Position numbers and translations under genes: made by a program. From the NCBI GenBank assembly GCA_963969345.1, contig CAXAKE010000036.1, positions 1-15,846 on the forward strand: DNA of 15,846 bases, written 5' to 3'. The notes beneath the pieces were generated by a model that worked only from the letters and a program-made list of their open reading frames with translations, made no database searches and had not been told where the DNA came from. This document shows, piece by piece, positions 1 through 8,672 of this stretch. How positions within the stretch are numbered: the first letter of the stretch is position 1; each line of letters opens with the position of its first letter. This stretch comes from Turbatrix aceti (taxonomy: Eukaryota > Nematoda > Chromadorea > Rhabditida > Panagrolaimidae).

Positions 1-539
1 CTTATGCTGTTTCTTCAACAGTTTGGAACCCGATGTTTAAACGAAAACTTTTATTCTTTAGCGGAAAATTTGGTTATTTGGTTGTTTAAGGGTATAATTT
101 TTTTTACATTGTTTTTTTGTTTTTTTTTAAAAGGGCCGGGGTCAAGAAGTCGGGGGTAGCGGCCCAAAATTTTAGGCCCCCTGACATGCCTGCTGCCGAT
201 AACAATTTCTTTTCCTTTTTTAGATTTATTTACTTTTCTTTTCATTTGAGTTTGCTTTTCTTTTTTTATGCACGGGGCAAAAAATATGTAACTGATAAAG
301 ACAATGAGTCACTAAAAAGATAAAAAAGAGGGGGCGAAAAATAAAATTATGTCACTATCTTGTGCAATTGCACAGAATTATCTGTAAATGGAATCAGATG
401 AGTCTACTTGAGAAATGACGATTCTAATAAAGCCATTTTTTGAAGCAAAAAAATCATTTTTTACATGCAAAGGTGCATGCGAATGGTTTAACTAAAATTT
501 TTATGCTTTCTGGCAGTCTTTCAACATTGCAGTTGGATA
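1..539. other. AT-rich sequence without a supportable gene
   Basis: Poly-T and poly-A rich DNA with a short GC-rich patch near 134-185. Open frames on both strands are short, low-complexity (K/N- or F-rich) and have no splice partners or family motif. I see no gene here. It could be intron or distal 5' sequence of the gene whose exons begin at 2425. Confidence 0.5.
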
Positions 540-559
540 CAGCGCATCTGAAAGAATAC

Positions 560-712
560 TCACAAAAAAATATGTCTAGTACAGAAATGTCTTGTTTATT
601 TCAAAGGAAATATGCCTTAAATCTAAAACACAAAATGTCTTAAAATAAAAAATATGACTTATCTCTAGGTACATATATGTCTTATTTTGGGGTAAGAGGA
701 TAAATGTCTTAT
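560..712. repeat. degenerate minisatellite with ATGTCTT core
   Basis: The heptamer ATGTCTT and one-base variants (ATGCCTT, ATGACTT) recur about every 16-30 bases between roughly 570 and 705, separated by AT-rich spacers. The same motif occurs in the opposite orientation (AAGACAT) at about 3500-3640, so the two blocks form a dispersed inverted pair around the foldback element and gene Z. No coding function is apparent. Confidence 0.55.
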
Positions 713-852
713 ATAACAAGAGATTTTTGTCACCTCCCCCCCGCCGCCCGAGTGCACTGCTCGAATTAATTGCAAAAAAAAAAATTTTGAGCCAAATTTA
801 GATTTCTTTACTTTTTTTGGACCATACTAGTAAATGCGATACTATTTCAAGC
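713..852. other. spacer before foldback element
   Basis: Contains a C-rich patch (about 727-750) followed by a poly-A run and AT-rich DNA. Nothing codes here and no repeat partner was found in the window. Confidence 0.35.
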
Positions 853-2161
853 ATTTTGGTTCATGTTTTGAAAGAATCGGACAATTTTTGATCAAAATCG
901 AGTAGGGTTCGGAACAAAAAATCCACAGGTCTTTAATACGCAGGTAGCAAGCTGAAAATTTCAGCATGGACTAAAAACTAAATTTCCTTTTGAATGGAAT
1001 ACTCAGTTTTTGGATATCGAATCGATAAATGATCGAAAAAACGGTTTTTTTTGGAAATTTGAAAATTTCGGAACTTTTCAGAAAGTTTACCGAAAAGTGA
1101 ATATCACCATTCGAAAGAGCAGTATCTTTTTTATCTACAGTGAAATTTTCATACATTTATCATTTCTCATAGGCATACGGTAGCGATTCTCCCAAACCCT
1201 ACTTGTTCCAACGCCTGAGGCTATGAAGTAAAGCACTGTTTAACAAATCGAAATAGAAAATCTTGTAATAAATTTTTCGGCCTACAAAATGGTGTTACTC
1301 ACGAATTTTTATCAATTTTTTTGGCTTTACCTCATTAATTCGCGCAACATACACTTATTTTTGGTACCAATTTTCCGAACAATCGTGATCGAAAAAGTGG
1401 GGTCTGTGGGAAAAATCGCCGTTGGCTCAGTTTAAAAGCAATGTTGCTGAAAATTTCAGTACCGGAGTAAAAATAAATTCTGAATTTGATGGTGATATCC
1501 ATTTTTTTAAATATGGACCGCAAAGTTCCTAAACATTCAAATTTTTGAAAAAAATGCAGTTTTCGAAACTTTTTTGAACCTTTAGGAACAAAATAATATA
1601 ATTTTTGAATTCTACAGGGTTTTCTACGTCCAGGGTCGAGATTCATGCTATAACATCCCCAAACTCGCTCGACGGCGATTTTTCCCACAGACCCCACTTT
1701 TTCGATCACGATTGTCGGAAAATTGGTACCAAAAATAAGTGTATGTTGCGCGAATTAATGTGGTAAAGCCAAAAAAATTGTTAAAAATTCGTGAGTTACA
1801 CCATTTTGTAGGCCGAAAAATTTCTTACAAGATTTTCTATTTCGATTTGTTAAACAGTGCTTTACTTCATAGCCTCAGGCGTTGGAACAAGTAGGGTTTG
1901 GGAGAATCGCTACCGTATGCCTATGAGAAATGATAAATGTATGAAAATTTCACTGTAGATAAAAAAGGTACTGCTCTTTCGAATGGTGATATTCACTTTT
2001 CGGTAAACTTTCTAAAAAGTTCCGAAATTTTCAAATTTCCGAAAAAAACCGTTTTTTCGGCCATTTATCGATTCGATATCCAAAAACTGAGTATTCCATT
2101 CAAAAGGAAATTTAGTTTTTAATCAAAAATTGTCCGATTCTTCCAAAACATGCACCAAAAT
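853..2161. mobile_element. 1.3 kb foldback (inverted-repeat) element
   Basis: Two long arms of opposite orientation, about 853-1425 and 1673-2161, enclose a loop of about 250 bp. The arms are highly similar: for example 971-1156 read on the minus strand and 1937-2122 read on the plus strand translate to 61-residue strings differing at two positions. The left arm has about 80 extra bases (roughly 896-975). The loop contains diverged copies of sequence found in the arm (GCTGAAAATTTCAG near 949 and near 1446) and of DNA just outside the right arm (about 1557-1645 resembles 2166-2265), so the structure is composite. No transposase is visible. The open frames in the arms mirror each other and are not taken as genes. 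I could not define a target duplication. Confidence 0.8.
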
Positions 2162-2165
2162 CATT

Positions 2166-2424
2166 TTTCAAAACTTTTTCGAACGTTAAAAAAAACTAAC
2201 TAAATTTTTGAAGTATACATGGTATTTTACGTTTTGTGGCAAAATTCATGCTAAAACGCCCCAGAAATCACCGATGTCAGTTTGGAGGACTCTCAAAGCG
2301 AATGTTGTCGCGATCGGCTTGAGCAATTGCTCGCTTCGCTGTTTTATTATTGTCTTGTTATTTTTTGTGACATGTGTTTTATAGCTGCTGTTTTTTGATA
2401 TCAATTGTTTTGCTTTTGTTTCAG
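2166..2424. other. repeat edge and possible intron upstream of gene Z
   Basis: 2166-2265 is a diverged direct copy of the loop of the neighbouring foldback element. After it, an open frame from ATG 2275 would encode a short peptide with a hydrophobic stretch (about 36 residues, stop near 2385), but no consensus donor links it to the exon at 2425. The first exon of gene Z therefore stays unidentified. The stretch ends in a good acceptor, tgcttttgtttcag, at 2411-2424. Confidence 0.4.
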
Positions 2425-3376
2425 ATTCTTCCGACAACCTTATCCAAGCCAATGCAACCGATCAGAAACTTCAATCGAGCGAAACCTCCGCGGAGGCCTC
2501 CATTGTCGACGTAAGTTCTTTGGAATTGTAAAAGTTTGGACGTTTTTTTCTTCTTTTTTTTTACCAATCAAATTTCAACCTTTTCTTTAACTTTTTCTGC
2601 GATTGTTCGATGAGGTTTTGCGATTTTAGGTAGGATTTCGATATTGCTAGCCGGATTGTCTAGAGGGGGATTCACTTTCGCAAAAAAAGATAAAAAGTGG
2701 TTGAAAGGCAGTTGGCTTAAAATTTTGGGACATCAAATTTTTTGTGTTCTATTTTTATTTTCACTAAAAGTTTCAGATGACGTGCAATCCTGCTTCCTTT
2801 CAAACTGACTGTAAGTTTGAAAGAAAAACTTGGATACCGGACTAACTTTTATGTTTTTTCAGGTAAATCGACTTTAATGAAAGAACCGTTTACATCTATC
2901 ATTAAAGTAAAGTAAAGCTGTCGCCTACTCGTTTGCTCACTGCGGTATGTTTTCTAAATTTTTTCTAATTTTTTTGGTTGCGTTTACTTTTTTTTTTGAA
3001 AAACCACAATTTTTGACTTGAATTTTTGGAGCAAATGTGCTTTGACTTCTTGTAAATTGGTAAATTGCCATGTCCAATGCTTGCGATGCCAGTTTTGGCT
3101 TCACAGTTGCAAAAAAAGTAAAAAAAATTGTTCAAAAGTAGGTTGTGAATAAATGTTTTTCAGGTACGGGCAAGTAAAAAGTTCGAAAATCTGACTAATT
3201 CTCACATAGTTTCAGGTAAACCGGCTACACTGAGTGAGAAGATTTCGTCAAGACCTGGACGACGGCAGGAAAATCATCTGCCGATAGCTCAAAACAACGC
3301 CAGAGCAACATCATGGACAACCGACCACTTTCCTGCGAAATCTTCATCATCTGATTGCTGTTGTTGTGTTTGGTAA
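2425..3376 (+). CDS. 3' part of an unidentified spliced gene (gene Z) with a cysteine-rich C-terminal tail
   Basis: I do not recognise the protein. Supported exons are 2425-2510, 2777-2810 and 3216-3376. Phases agree: the 2425 exon enters in phase 1 and ends in phase 0 at GAC|gtaagt, the 2777 exon ends in phase 1 at T|gtaagt, and the 3216 exon begins GT to complete a Cys codon. The roughly 93 visible residues are hydrophilic, S/T/Q/N-rich and probably disordered, and finish SSSSDCCCCVW before TAA at 3374-3376. AATAAA follows at 3396-3401. Four consecutive Cys near the end, with a CCVW terminus that could be read as a CAAX-type box, suggest lipid attachment to a membrane; this is inference. 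Acceptors carry ACTAA-like branch sites. A competing exon at 2863 would give a shorter end. The 5' end is not found; the ATG at 2777 could be internal or a start. Confidence 0.55.
2863..2915 (+). CDS. alternative terminal exon of gene Z
   Basis: After the donor at 2811 a short intron (2811-2862) ends in ttttttcag. The exon beginning GTAAATCG completes the same Cys codon as the exon at 3216 and runs 16 further codons, ending IIKVK then TAA at 2913-2915. Its first 19 bases match the start of the 3216 exon at 14 positions in the same frame, and both introns end with similar branch and acceptor sequences. The two exons look like a duplicated pair used as alternatives. It could also be a decayed copy that is not spliced in. 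Confidence 0.35.
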
Positions 3377-3395
3377 TTTTTTTGTTTGCTTACAA

Positions 3396-3401
3396 AATAA
3401 A
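3396..3401 (+). terminator. AATAAA polyadenylation signal of gene Z
   Basis: The canonical hexamer lies 20 bases after the TAA of the 3216-3376 exon, the expected spacing for a compact 3' UTR, and supports that exon as the true gene end. Confidence 0.6.
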
Positions 3402-3494
3402 AACTTTCTAAAACGAATGTCGAGGGGTTGACGAAGCGGGAAGGGGCCGAAAATTCAGCGGATAGCAAAACGTATTTGACGCACTTTGCCAAGC

Positions 3495-3650
3495 ATTTTT
3501 TAAGACATTCATGTTTTGGATTCATGTCAGTACATACAAGCACTTGCATTTGATACCTAAAATGTCTTACACGAAACAATAAGACATTTATGTTCGATGG
3601 CCTCCAATAAGACATTTAAGTTCCAAATATAAGGCATCAAAGACTCATAT
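3495..3650. repeat. minisatellite with AAGACAT core
   Basis: AAGACATT/AAGGCAT motifs recur at about 3501, 3580, 3608 and 3632, with one ATGTCTT in the other orientation at about 3562. Unit length is near 29 bases where units are adjacent. It is related, inverted, to the block at 560-712 and lies just downstream of gene Z. Confidence 0.5.
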
Positions 3651-3868
3651 TCTGAATATATTTTCTTGCATCATGAATCTGTTTTTGGCGCAAGCCGTTA
3701 TTGCTAGCAATACAAGACATCACTGATAAAACTTCCTATCAGTCACAAGCAAAGACGTCAACACTGCTGTATTTATCAAATTGTCGGCGAGAAAACTGCT
3801 ATGTCGACAACGATTCGAATTTGAGTATGTCATTAGAGATATTTTGATAAAAACTATTTTACCGCTGG

Positions 3869-3892
3869 TCAGTGATGCGAGCATCACTGACA
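3869..3892. repeat. near-perfect 24 bp palindrome
   Basis: GTCAGTGATGC and its exact reverse complement GCATCACTGAC are separated only by GA, giving 11 bp arms. It lies in otherwise non-coding DNA (3651-4140) where the open frames on both strands lack motifs or splice partners. It could form a short hairpin; its role is unknown. Confidence 0.6.
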
Positions 3893-3964
3893 CGTTTGAT
3901 ATTAAGTGTCGTGTGATTCTGGTTATGGTTGTTGGGGGTGTCCGACAAGTCATTTTTACAATTT

Positions 3965-4080
3965 TTGATATTTTGTCCCCCCCCAGAAACGTCGAAATCC
4001 GCGATTCAAGGATTTAAGAAAATTGGATACTGTAGTTTTGGCTACTGGAAAGGTTTTGATAAAACTCGATGCCACCGGTT
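3965..4080. repeat. dispersed repeat, inverted copy at about 13400-13500
   Basis: 4021-4068 matches the reverse complement of 13408-13455 closely over about 48 bases (shared core TGTAGTTTTGGCT and AGGTTTTGATAAAA). Both copies have a TTGTCCCCCCCC-type tract about 50 bases to the same side. The copies therefore share at least about 110 bp of layout. No coding content is evident. Confidence 0.55.
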
Positions 4081-4152
4081 TACTTATAAAGTTAAAAATG
4101 TGAAACAATGTGGAGAAAAAAATTTGGAGTTAAAAATCTGAAAACAACAAAA

Positions 4153-4203
4153 TGACCAGGGTGGCGAAACTCCCATATGAACAGGGTGGCGAAACTCCCA
4201 TGG
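4153..4203 (+). repeat. two tandem copies of a 26 bp unit
   Basis: The unit CAGGGTGGCGAAACTCCCAT occurs twice in direct orientation, starting at about 4157 and 4183. It sits at the left edge of the GGGAATTAGAAATAGGG repeat. Confidence 0.7.
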
Positions 4204-4312
4204 GAATTAGAAATAGGGGAATTATCCTATGGGATTCCCATGGGAGTCCCCGAGGGTATTTTTTGGTACAATTAAAAAAGTAAATGTTTATACAAAAAAA
4301 TATCCAAAAACA
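4200..4312. repeat. diverged copy of the inverted-repeat element found at 4729-4903
   Basis: Shares AATTAGAAATAGGG, a CCCCGAGGGTATTTTTTGGTAC block, and an AT-rich inner part ending in ATACAAAAAAATATCC with the palindrome core at 4729-4903. The inner part corresponds to the reverse complement of that palindrome's loop. It includes its own short inverted repeat (CCCATGGGA...TCCCATGGG). Likely a non-autonomous foldback element. Confidence 0.5.
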
Positions 4313-4352
4313 CACTTATTTTATTAATGTAATAAATGTCATATGATATGAA

Positions 4353-4728
4353 CAAACACGAAAATGGCCCGCCGAAGCCCGGCACGGGCCGGGCTTGGGC
4401 GGGCCTGTGACTTTTCAGTAGGCCCCGGAAAAGCCCGTTTTGGCCCGTTTTTAATAAATAATGTAAAAAATTATAAAAATTTACTGCATTTTGGTTATTT
4501 TTAACAAAATTTAGTTTCTACAGATAGAAAACATGGTATTTTGAATAAAAACGAGTTATTTATGTCATTTATATAACGATTGGCTGCTATTTTTTTGGAT
4601 AAAAATTCGGAAAAAAACAGAGGGGATAATTTCGGGCCGGCCCGGCTCGGCCGGTCCCAAGCCCGGGCTTTCGACTGGCCGGGCCAGGCCAAACCCGGGC
4701 TTAAAAATTAGGGCCGTTTTCATGTCTG
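4353..4728. mobile_element. non-autonomous hAT-like element (copy 1)
   Basis: A 376 bp copy of the same element seen intact at 8875-9250, with nearly identical interior: GCCCGGC-rich ends, AT-rich centre with TATATAACGATTGGCTGC, then GGGCCGGCCCGGC. The right terminus is TTTTCATGTCTG. The left terminus CAAACACGAAAATGG differs from the expected CAGACATGAAAATGG by two transitions. The 8 bp outside each end, gatatgaa and catataaa, agree at six positions, compatible with an aged 8 bp target duplication typical of hAT elements. It has no transposase. Confidence 0.75.
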
Positions 4729-4953
4729 CATATAAATTAGAAATAGGGAAATTATCCCCTGGAAGCCCCGGGGATATTTTTTGGTACGTTAAAATAAATG
4801 TGTTTCTGGATATCTTTTTTGTATGAACATGCACTTTTTTAAACGTACCAAAAAATATCCCCGGGGCTTCCAGGGGATAATTTCCCTATTTCTAATTTAT
4901 ATGCAGACATGAAAACGGCCCTAATTTTTAAGCCCGGGTTTGGCCTGGCCCGG
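4679..4953. repeat. perfect palindrome with 112 bp arms
   Basis: 4679-4790 is the exact reverse complement of 4842-4953, with a 51 bp loop. The left arm covers the last 50 bp of hAT-like copy 1 plus its right flank with the ATTAGAAATAGGG repeat. The right arm repeats all of that in reverse, producing a second, inverted hAT end (TIR at about 4904-4915). A degenerate third TIR-like string, atatgcagacaatgaaaa, follows at 4957-4974. The perfect match means the inversion is very recent, actively homogenised, or an assembly fold-over. Confidence 0.85.
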
Positions 4954-4974
4954 GTTATATGCAGACAATGAAAA

Positions 4975-5710
4975 TAAAATCATTTCCCGCTCGCCATCGC
5001 CCTAGCAAAAGAATGTGACAATTTTTTACAATTCATTTCTCTTACTCGTGCACAACCAATAGTAAAATTATAAATTTTTGATTTTGTTGAATTCTCACTT
5101 TTTTAATGGCTTTGATAAAAAATGCTTGTAACAGTTATTTTGCCAGTCCCTGTAAAAGAAAAAAAAATTAAATCACTGGCATTTTTTAGTCAAAATTTGC
5201 TCTCAGAAATATTCTAAAAACTGTCGATCCCTGGCCAATAAAAATTTTTATTTGTCAACTGTTCTTATCTACCTTCATCTCGTAACTGCTCGCCGAGGAC
5301 CAGTTGTTCACTTAGATTAACGAAAAACTCAGGGATTCAATATAAACAGGACACAATTTTGATAAGAATTTCTTACCTTAGATTTTTTTCATTTTTGATA
5401 CCACGGTGTGTATTTTATATTCATGATCAGTAACACTACGGTAGGTATTTTATTCTCATGAAAATAACATACGTTTGGTTATCTCACTTGAATAACCGGA
5501 TAAGAAACTCGAAAATCCGAGTACAGGCAGTCAAGTCAGCGAATGCTTCAAACATTTCAGTCAGCGTGCACATCTTTATCTTTTAACATTACTTTTTTCT
5601 TTTTTACAACGAGTTTGACTTTGAATTGTGTTTTGCTTTTTTTTTGTATTCTGCGTTTATACAATTATTTTTCGCATTGCATTTGTATTCATTTTTTTTA
5701 GTTTTTAGAC
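4975..5710. other. upstream region of gene A
   Basis: AT-rich, no supportable ORF. CTCTTACTCGTGCA at about 5039-5052 also occurs beside the LINE tail in gene C (14687-14700). Two imperfect direct repeats, ACGGTGTGTATTTTAT and ACGGTAGGTATTTTAT with flanking TCATGA matches, lie at about 5402-5462. Just before the ATG, tttttttagtttttagac could be an acceptor for a 5' UTR intron or a spliced leader. No clear TATA box was seen. Confidence 0.35.
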
Positions 5711-7819
5711 ATGCCACCTCAACTAACGCAGAAACCATACAATAATGCAGTAAATAATGCCACATCGTCATTTAACAAAACGCCTGACGATTACATGGGT
5801 TTTGGTAAAAAATGCTTAATAAAGGAAAACTACAAAGAAGCATTTCAAAATTTCAAAGAAGCGTTTAAAAACGAAAACAAAAACAATCATTCTGCTGATG
5901 CTCTTATTTATATGTATTTAACAACGTTGCTTCTTGGTAATGTTCCTGAAGAAAAACAAACTTTGAAGCGTTACTACAATGTTACCGAGGAAAAGGTTGG
6001 TCGGTGGTGGGACCAGAGTTATAACAAAAAGACAATAAAAACCAAAAAATTAAAAGCCATACGACAAATTTACAAAGCATTTTCTACTCGCTCGATTAAA
6101 TTATATGTTGATGTATGTTGTTTTATTGTGTATTTACGAATACAAAATTGTTTTAGACATTTGATAAGTATCATCAGGAGTTATATGAAGATCTCGTCAT
6201 CAAAAATGAGTTCAAAAATTTAAGCACAAAAATGCTTGATTTAGCAGCTACAAGAGTTATTGAAACAGGCAGCGGCATTAAAATAGATGAATTTGCCGAA
6301 AGCATACAACTGTCCAAAGAGTTAGTAATCAAAAAAGCATTAAGCATAATGTTTGGGAAACCTGTCATCTATGACGAAAATGAGGAGGTAACATTTCATG
6401 TTGTACTATAAATTAAAATTCAATTTGTTTAGAGCCAGCTGAACCACAGCAAGAATCAGGATGAGCAGATTCCAAAGTGCATTGATATTGCTTCTAATCA
6501 GGTAATCTTTTGAAAGAAATAGATTTGAAAAATTTGTAACAATTTCATATTAAAAATGTACAAAAATGATTTAGTTGATATTGGGGTGTCAAACGGCGCT
6601 TTCAGTTCCCACACACGCCTTTTTAAAAAAAAAAAACAGCCAGGTTCAACATGTAGAAAAATAACCGGATTTTTTTTGATATGTTGTAAGCAGAAAAATC
6701 GGAAAAATGAACCATTTTTTTGCAACGCCAGATTCATTAATGAATTCATTCTACCGACCCGGTTAAATAAAATACATTTGATCTGAAAAAATTAAAATGA
6801 ACATAAAGAAATATGTAAATATTCTTCAAAAAGAGCCTGTCAGCCTATTTACCAATTTGGAGAAAAGTCCGATTAGACAATTTTTACACTTTCAAATGTT
6901 TTGAGCCAAAGTTGTAGAGAGCCTTGAAAAATCTGAGTATGCCATCGTATTCTCCGTTCTCTAAAATCTCAAATTTTCATTTTAAATATCTAATATTTCG
7001 GGAATTAACTGCACTTACTTATGGCCTTCTACAACTTTGGACCAAAACATTTGAAAATGTAAAAATTGTCTGGTCGGACTTTCCCTTTGGAAAACACTTT
7101 CTGAAAAAATTTTTCAGCAACTTCGATGTACAATAAAAAAAATTTTATTGCAGAAGTCTGGTAATATTCCACACACCGTCGAAAGCATGCTTGCATTTGC
7201 CAAATTTTTTGAAAAATTTGAAGATTATCGGCTAGCTGCTGAATTTGTTTGGGGGGCTGTAAATATTATGATTGATGGTAATTTAATTTTTACATTTTTT
7301 TAAATGCTTGTACGTAATTGAAATCAATTTTAGATTTTATCAAAGATAATAATTTAAACGTTACATTGGATTCGAACGAGAGCAAAATTTTCTTTGTCGA
7401 GGAGTTGTCCATTGATAAATTGTATACAACTTGCGAAAAGTAGGTTTTTTTTATTTTTTATCTTTCTGATTATCTAATATATTTTTAGACAATATAGCGA
7501 ATTTTTCGAAAATGGATCTTTTTGTTCATCTGACTTTGATGGAAGCAAAAGAATTTTGTGTGCTTTAGAGAAGGCAAAAAAATTTGACGAATGCCTAAAA
7601 AATCTTTCTTTAACTTCTAAAAAAAAAGAAAGATTAGAAATTCTGTTTCGTAGCGTTGTACAATACGCTAAAAAACAGCCGGGCAACCCGCCTAAGTCAT
7701 GGGAACGTGCCAGTGACCCCTGCAAACACAGCGCTGACCAACCAGCGGATGCCTACGATTTCGCAGACGACATGGAAATGGTCCCAGTACCGCATTTTGG
7801 TTATTTCAACAAAATTTAG
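5711..7819 (+). CDS. gene A: six-exon paralogue with TPR-like N-terminus and HEPN-like C-terminal module
   Basis: Exons 5711-6112, 6157-6387, 6433-6501, 7154-7277, 7334-7439 and 7489-7819 join in frame to 420 residues. Donors are gtatgt, gtaaca, gtaatc, gtaatt and gtaggt; acceptors are ttttag, tttag, ttgcag, ttttag and tttttag. Residues about 28-75 look TPR-like (DDYMGFGKKCL, then NYKEAFQNFKEAFK). Residues about 135-205 are helical; KYHQELYEDLVIKNEFKN resembles KKHFQDVYGVEIINNFHN of gene C, and KIDEFAESIQLSKELVIKKA has a winged-helix look. Residues 250-276 hold AKFFEKFEDYRLAAEFVWGA, the family hallmark. Exon 6 opens QYSEFFENG where B and C have MH(R/K)I(F/L)YT, then aligns through KKKERLEILF. 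A HEPN/PaREP1-like fold is inferred; no R-x4-6-H RNase motif is visible. The last about 10 residues and stop come from a hAT-like fragment. Intron 3 (652 bp) holds a foldback repeat. Exons are firm, function unknown. Confidence 0.8.
6852..7090. mobile_element. inverted-repeat element in intron 3 of gene A
   Basis: Arms about 6852-6923 and 7023-7090 are reverse complements with few mismatches (AAAGTCCGA, GACAATTTTTACA(C/T)TTTCAAATGTTTTG and CAAAGTTGTAGA shared in inverted order), around a loop of about 100 bp. It carries no gene and lies wholly inside the intron, which explains much of that intron's unusual length. Confidence 0.75.
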
Positions 7820-7975
7820 TCTCTACGGATAAACAACATGGTATTTTGAGTAAAAGCCAGTAATTTATGTAGTTTATATAACGATTGGTTGCTTTTTTTT
7901 TGGATAAAAATTTTGAAAAAATACAGAAGGGATAATTTCGGGCCGGCCCGGCCCGGAATTATCCTTTCATGTCTG
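7790..7975. mobile_element. truncated hAT-like element (copy 2) forming the end of gene A
   Basis: From CGCATTTTGGTTATTT to the right terminus TTTCATGTCTG this matches the right half of the element at 8875-9250, with an internal loss in the GC-rich end. The left half is absent. The gene A reading frame enters the fragment and stops at TAG 7817-7819, inside it. The stop therefore belongs to mobile DNA, meaning the original C-terminus was replaced or cut off. Confidence 0.75.
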
Positions 7976-8004
7976 CTTCGCAGCCTTCCAGAATACTACG
8001 AAGA

Positions 8005-8110
8005 ACTGCGAAGATCCCCCCCTCCCCGTGGCAATTTCACTCCCATGAAATTCCCCGTACTCTCCCCCGTAACACCCTTCTCCCGCGAAACCCCCCGTAG
8101 TAATTCAGCA
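8005..8110. repeat. GC-rich repeat CCCCGTGGCAATTTCAC...
   Basis: Closely matches 13065-13150 in the same orientation: CGTGGCAATTTCACTCC against CGCGGCAATTTCACCCC, then GTGAAATT, CCGTAACACCCTT against CCGTGACACCCTT, and GCGAAA-CCCCCCGT. This copy lacks the closing G-tract. The open frames across it are repeat artefacts. Confidence 0.65.
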
Positions 8111-8130
8111 CGAGTAAGATAAAATGAAAT

Positions 8131-8348
8131 AATAAAACCTTAAAACGACGCGTCATTCATGATTCTATTTTGCATGGAGATCTTCCCATGAAGCTTCCTG
8201 TTCTTGGGCAAATTTTCACAGCGTGAACTTTATTTTGACGCAACGAGCGTATGATAAGTGCTTTTTTTGCAAATTTGTATCAGAAAAGTGAGTTCATAAA
8301 CTCGTATTATATGTATGTTTTACAGTGTCGTCGTATTGAATAAATAAA
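8131..8348 (+). terminator. candidate polyadenylation signals downstream of gene A
   Basis: AATAAA occurs at 8131-8136 and an AATAAATAAA doublet at 8339-8348. Either could serve the gene A transcript, giving a 3' UTR of about 310-530 bases running through the hAT fragment and the GC-rich repeat. In such AT-rich DNA the hexamer alone is weak evidence. Confidence 0.3.
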
Positions 8349-8672
8349 AGAATTAACAACACTTCTTATTATTGTAAAAATTTTATAAAATTGGTTGGCT
8401 GTAGTATGTTGGTTGAATTCCGTTTCTGCTTCAGCATTCTTTCACAGGGTCAACTTTACAAGTTACGCCAAGCGTTAACTTGTAAACAAGGGGTGGCAAC
8501 GCCTCGCCACCAACGCTTACGAGTAGTTATCACCTTTTCGCTAATCACAGCCGACAACGTCCCTCCCCCAAAAAATCTGTTCCGCTTACGTGTTCTGATA
8601 TGAAAGCCGCTTGTCCTCAATTGGGCTGAACAAGTCAGTCAGGTCAAGCCAAAAGATAATTAAATACAGTAC
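8349..8672. other. non-coding stretch between gene A and nested elements
   Basis: No supportable gene. A short nested inverted repeat (AAGCGTT 8470-8476 with AACGCTT 8512-8518, and GGTGGC 8492-8497 with GCCACC 8506-8511) could fold as a small hairpin. It does not look like a tRNA. Confidence 0.4.

Noticed and set aside
51..245. Lysine-rich minus-strand frame
   Set aside because: Low-complexity translation of T-rich DNA without promoter, splice or homology support.
540..712. CRISPR-like array
   Set aside because: Repeats are only 7-8 bases, degenerate and unevenly spaced, in eukaryotic intron-bearing DNA.
971..2122. Two near-identical 61-residue frames on opposite strands
   Set aside because: They are the arms of one foldback element read in opposite directions; no splice sites or family motif, so similarity reflects DNA repeat structure.
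2275..2385. ATG frame with hydrophobic segment as first exon of gene Z
   Set aside because: No consensus donor in the right phase joins it to the exon at 2425, so it is left unassigned.
3720..4017. Overlapping 77-78 residue frames on both strands
   Set aside because: No motif, no splice partners, and part of the region is a dispersed repeat and a palindrome.
6157..6387. Firm identification of gene A as a COP9/proteasome PCI subunit
   Set aside because: Only a short winged-helix-like pattern is visible and the paralogues lack it; recorded as a possibility only.
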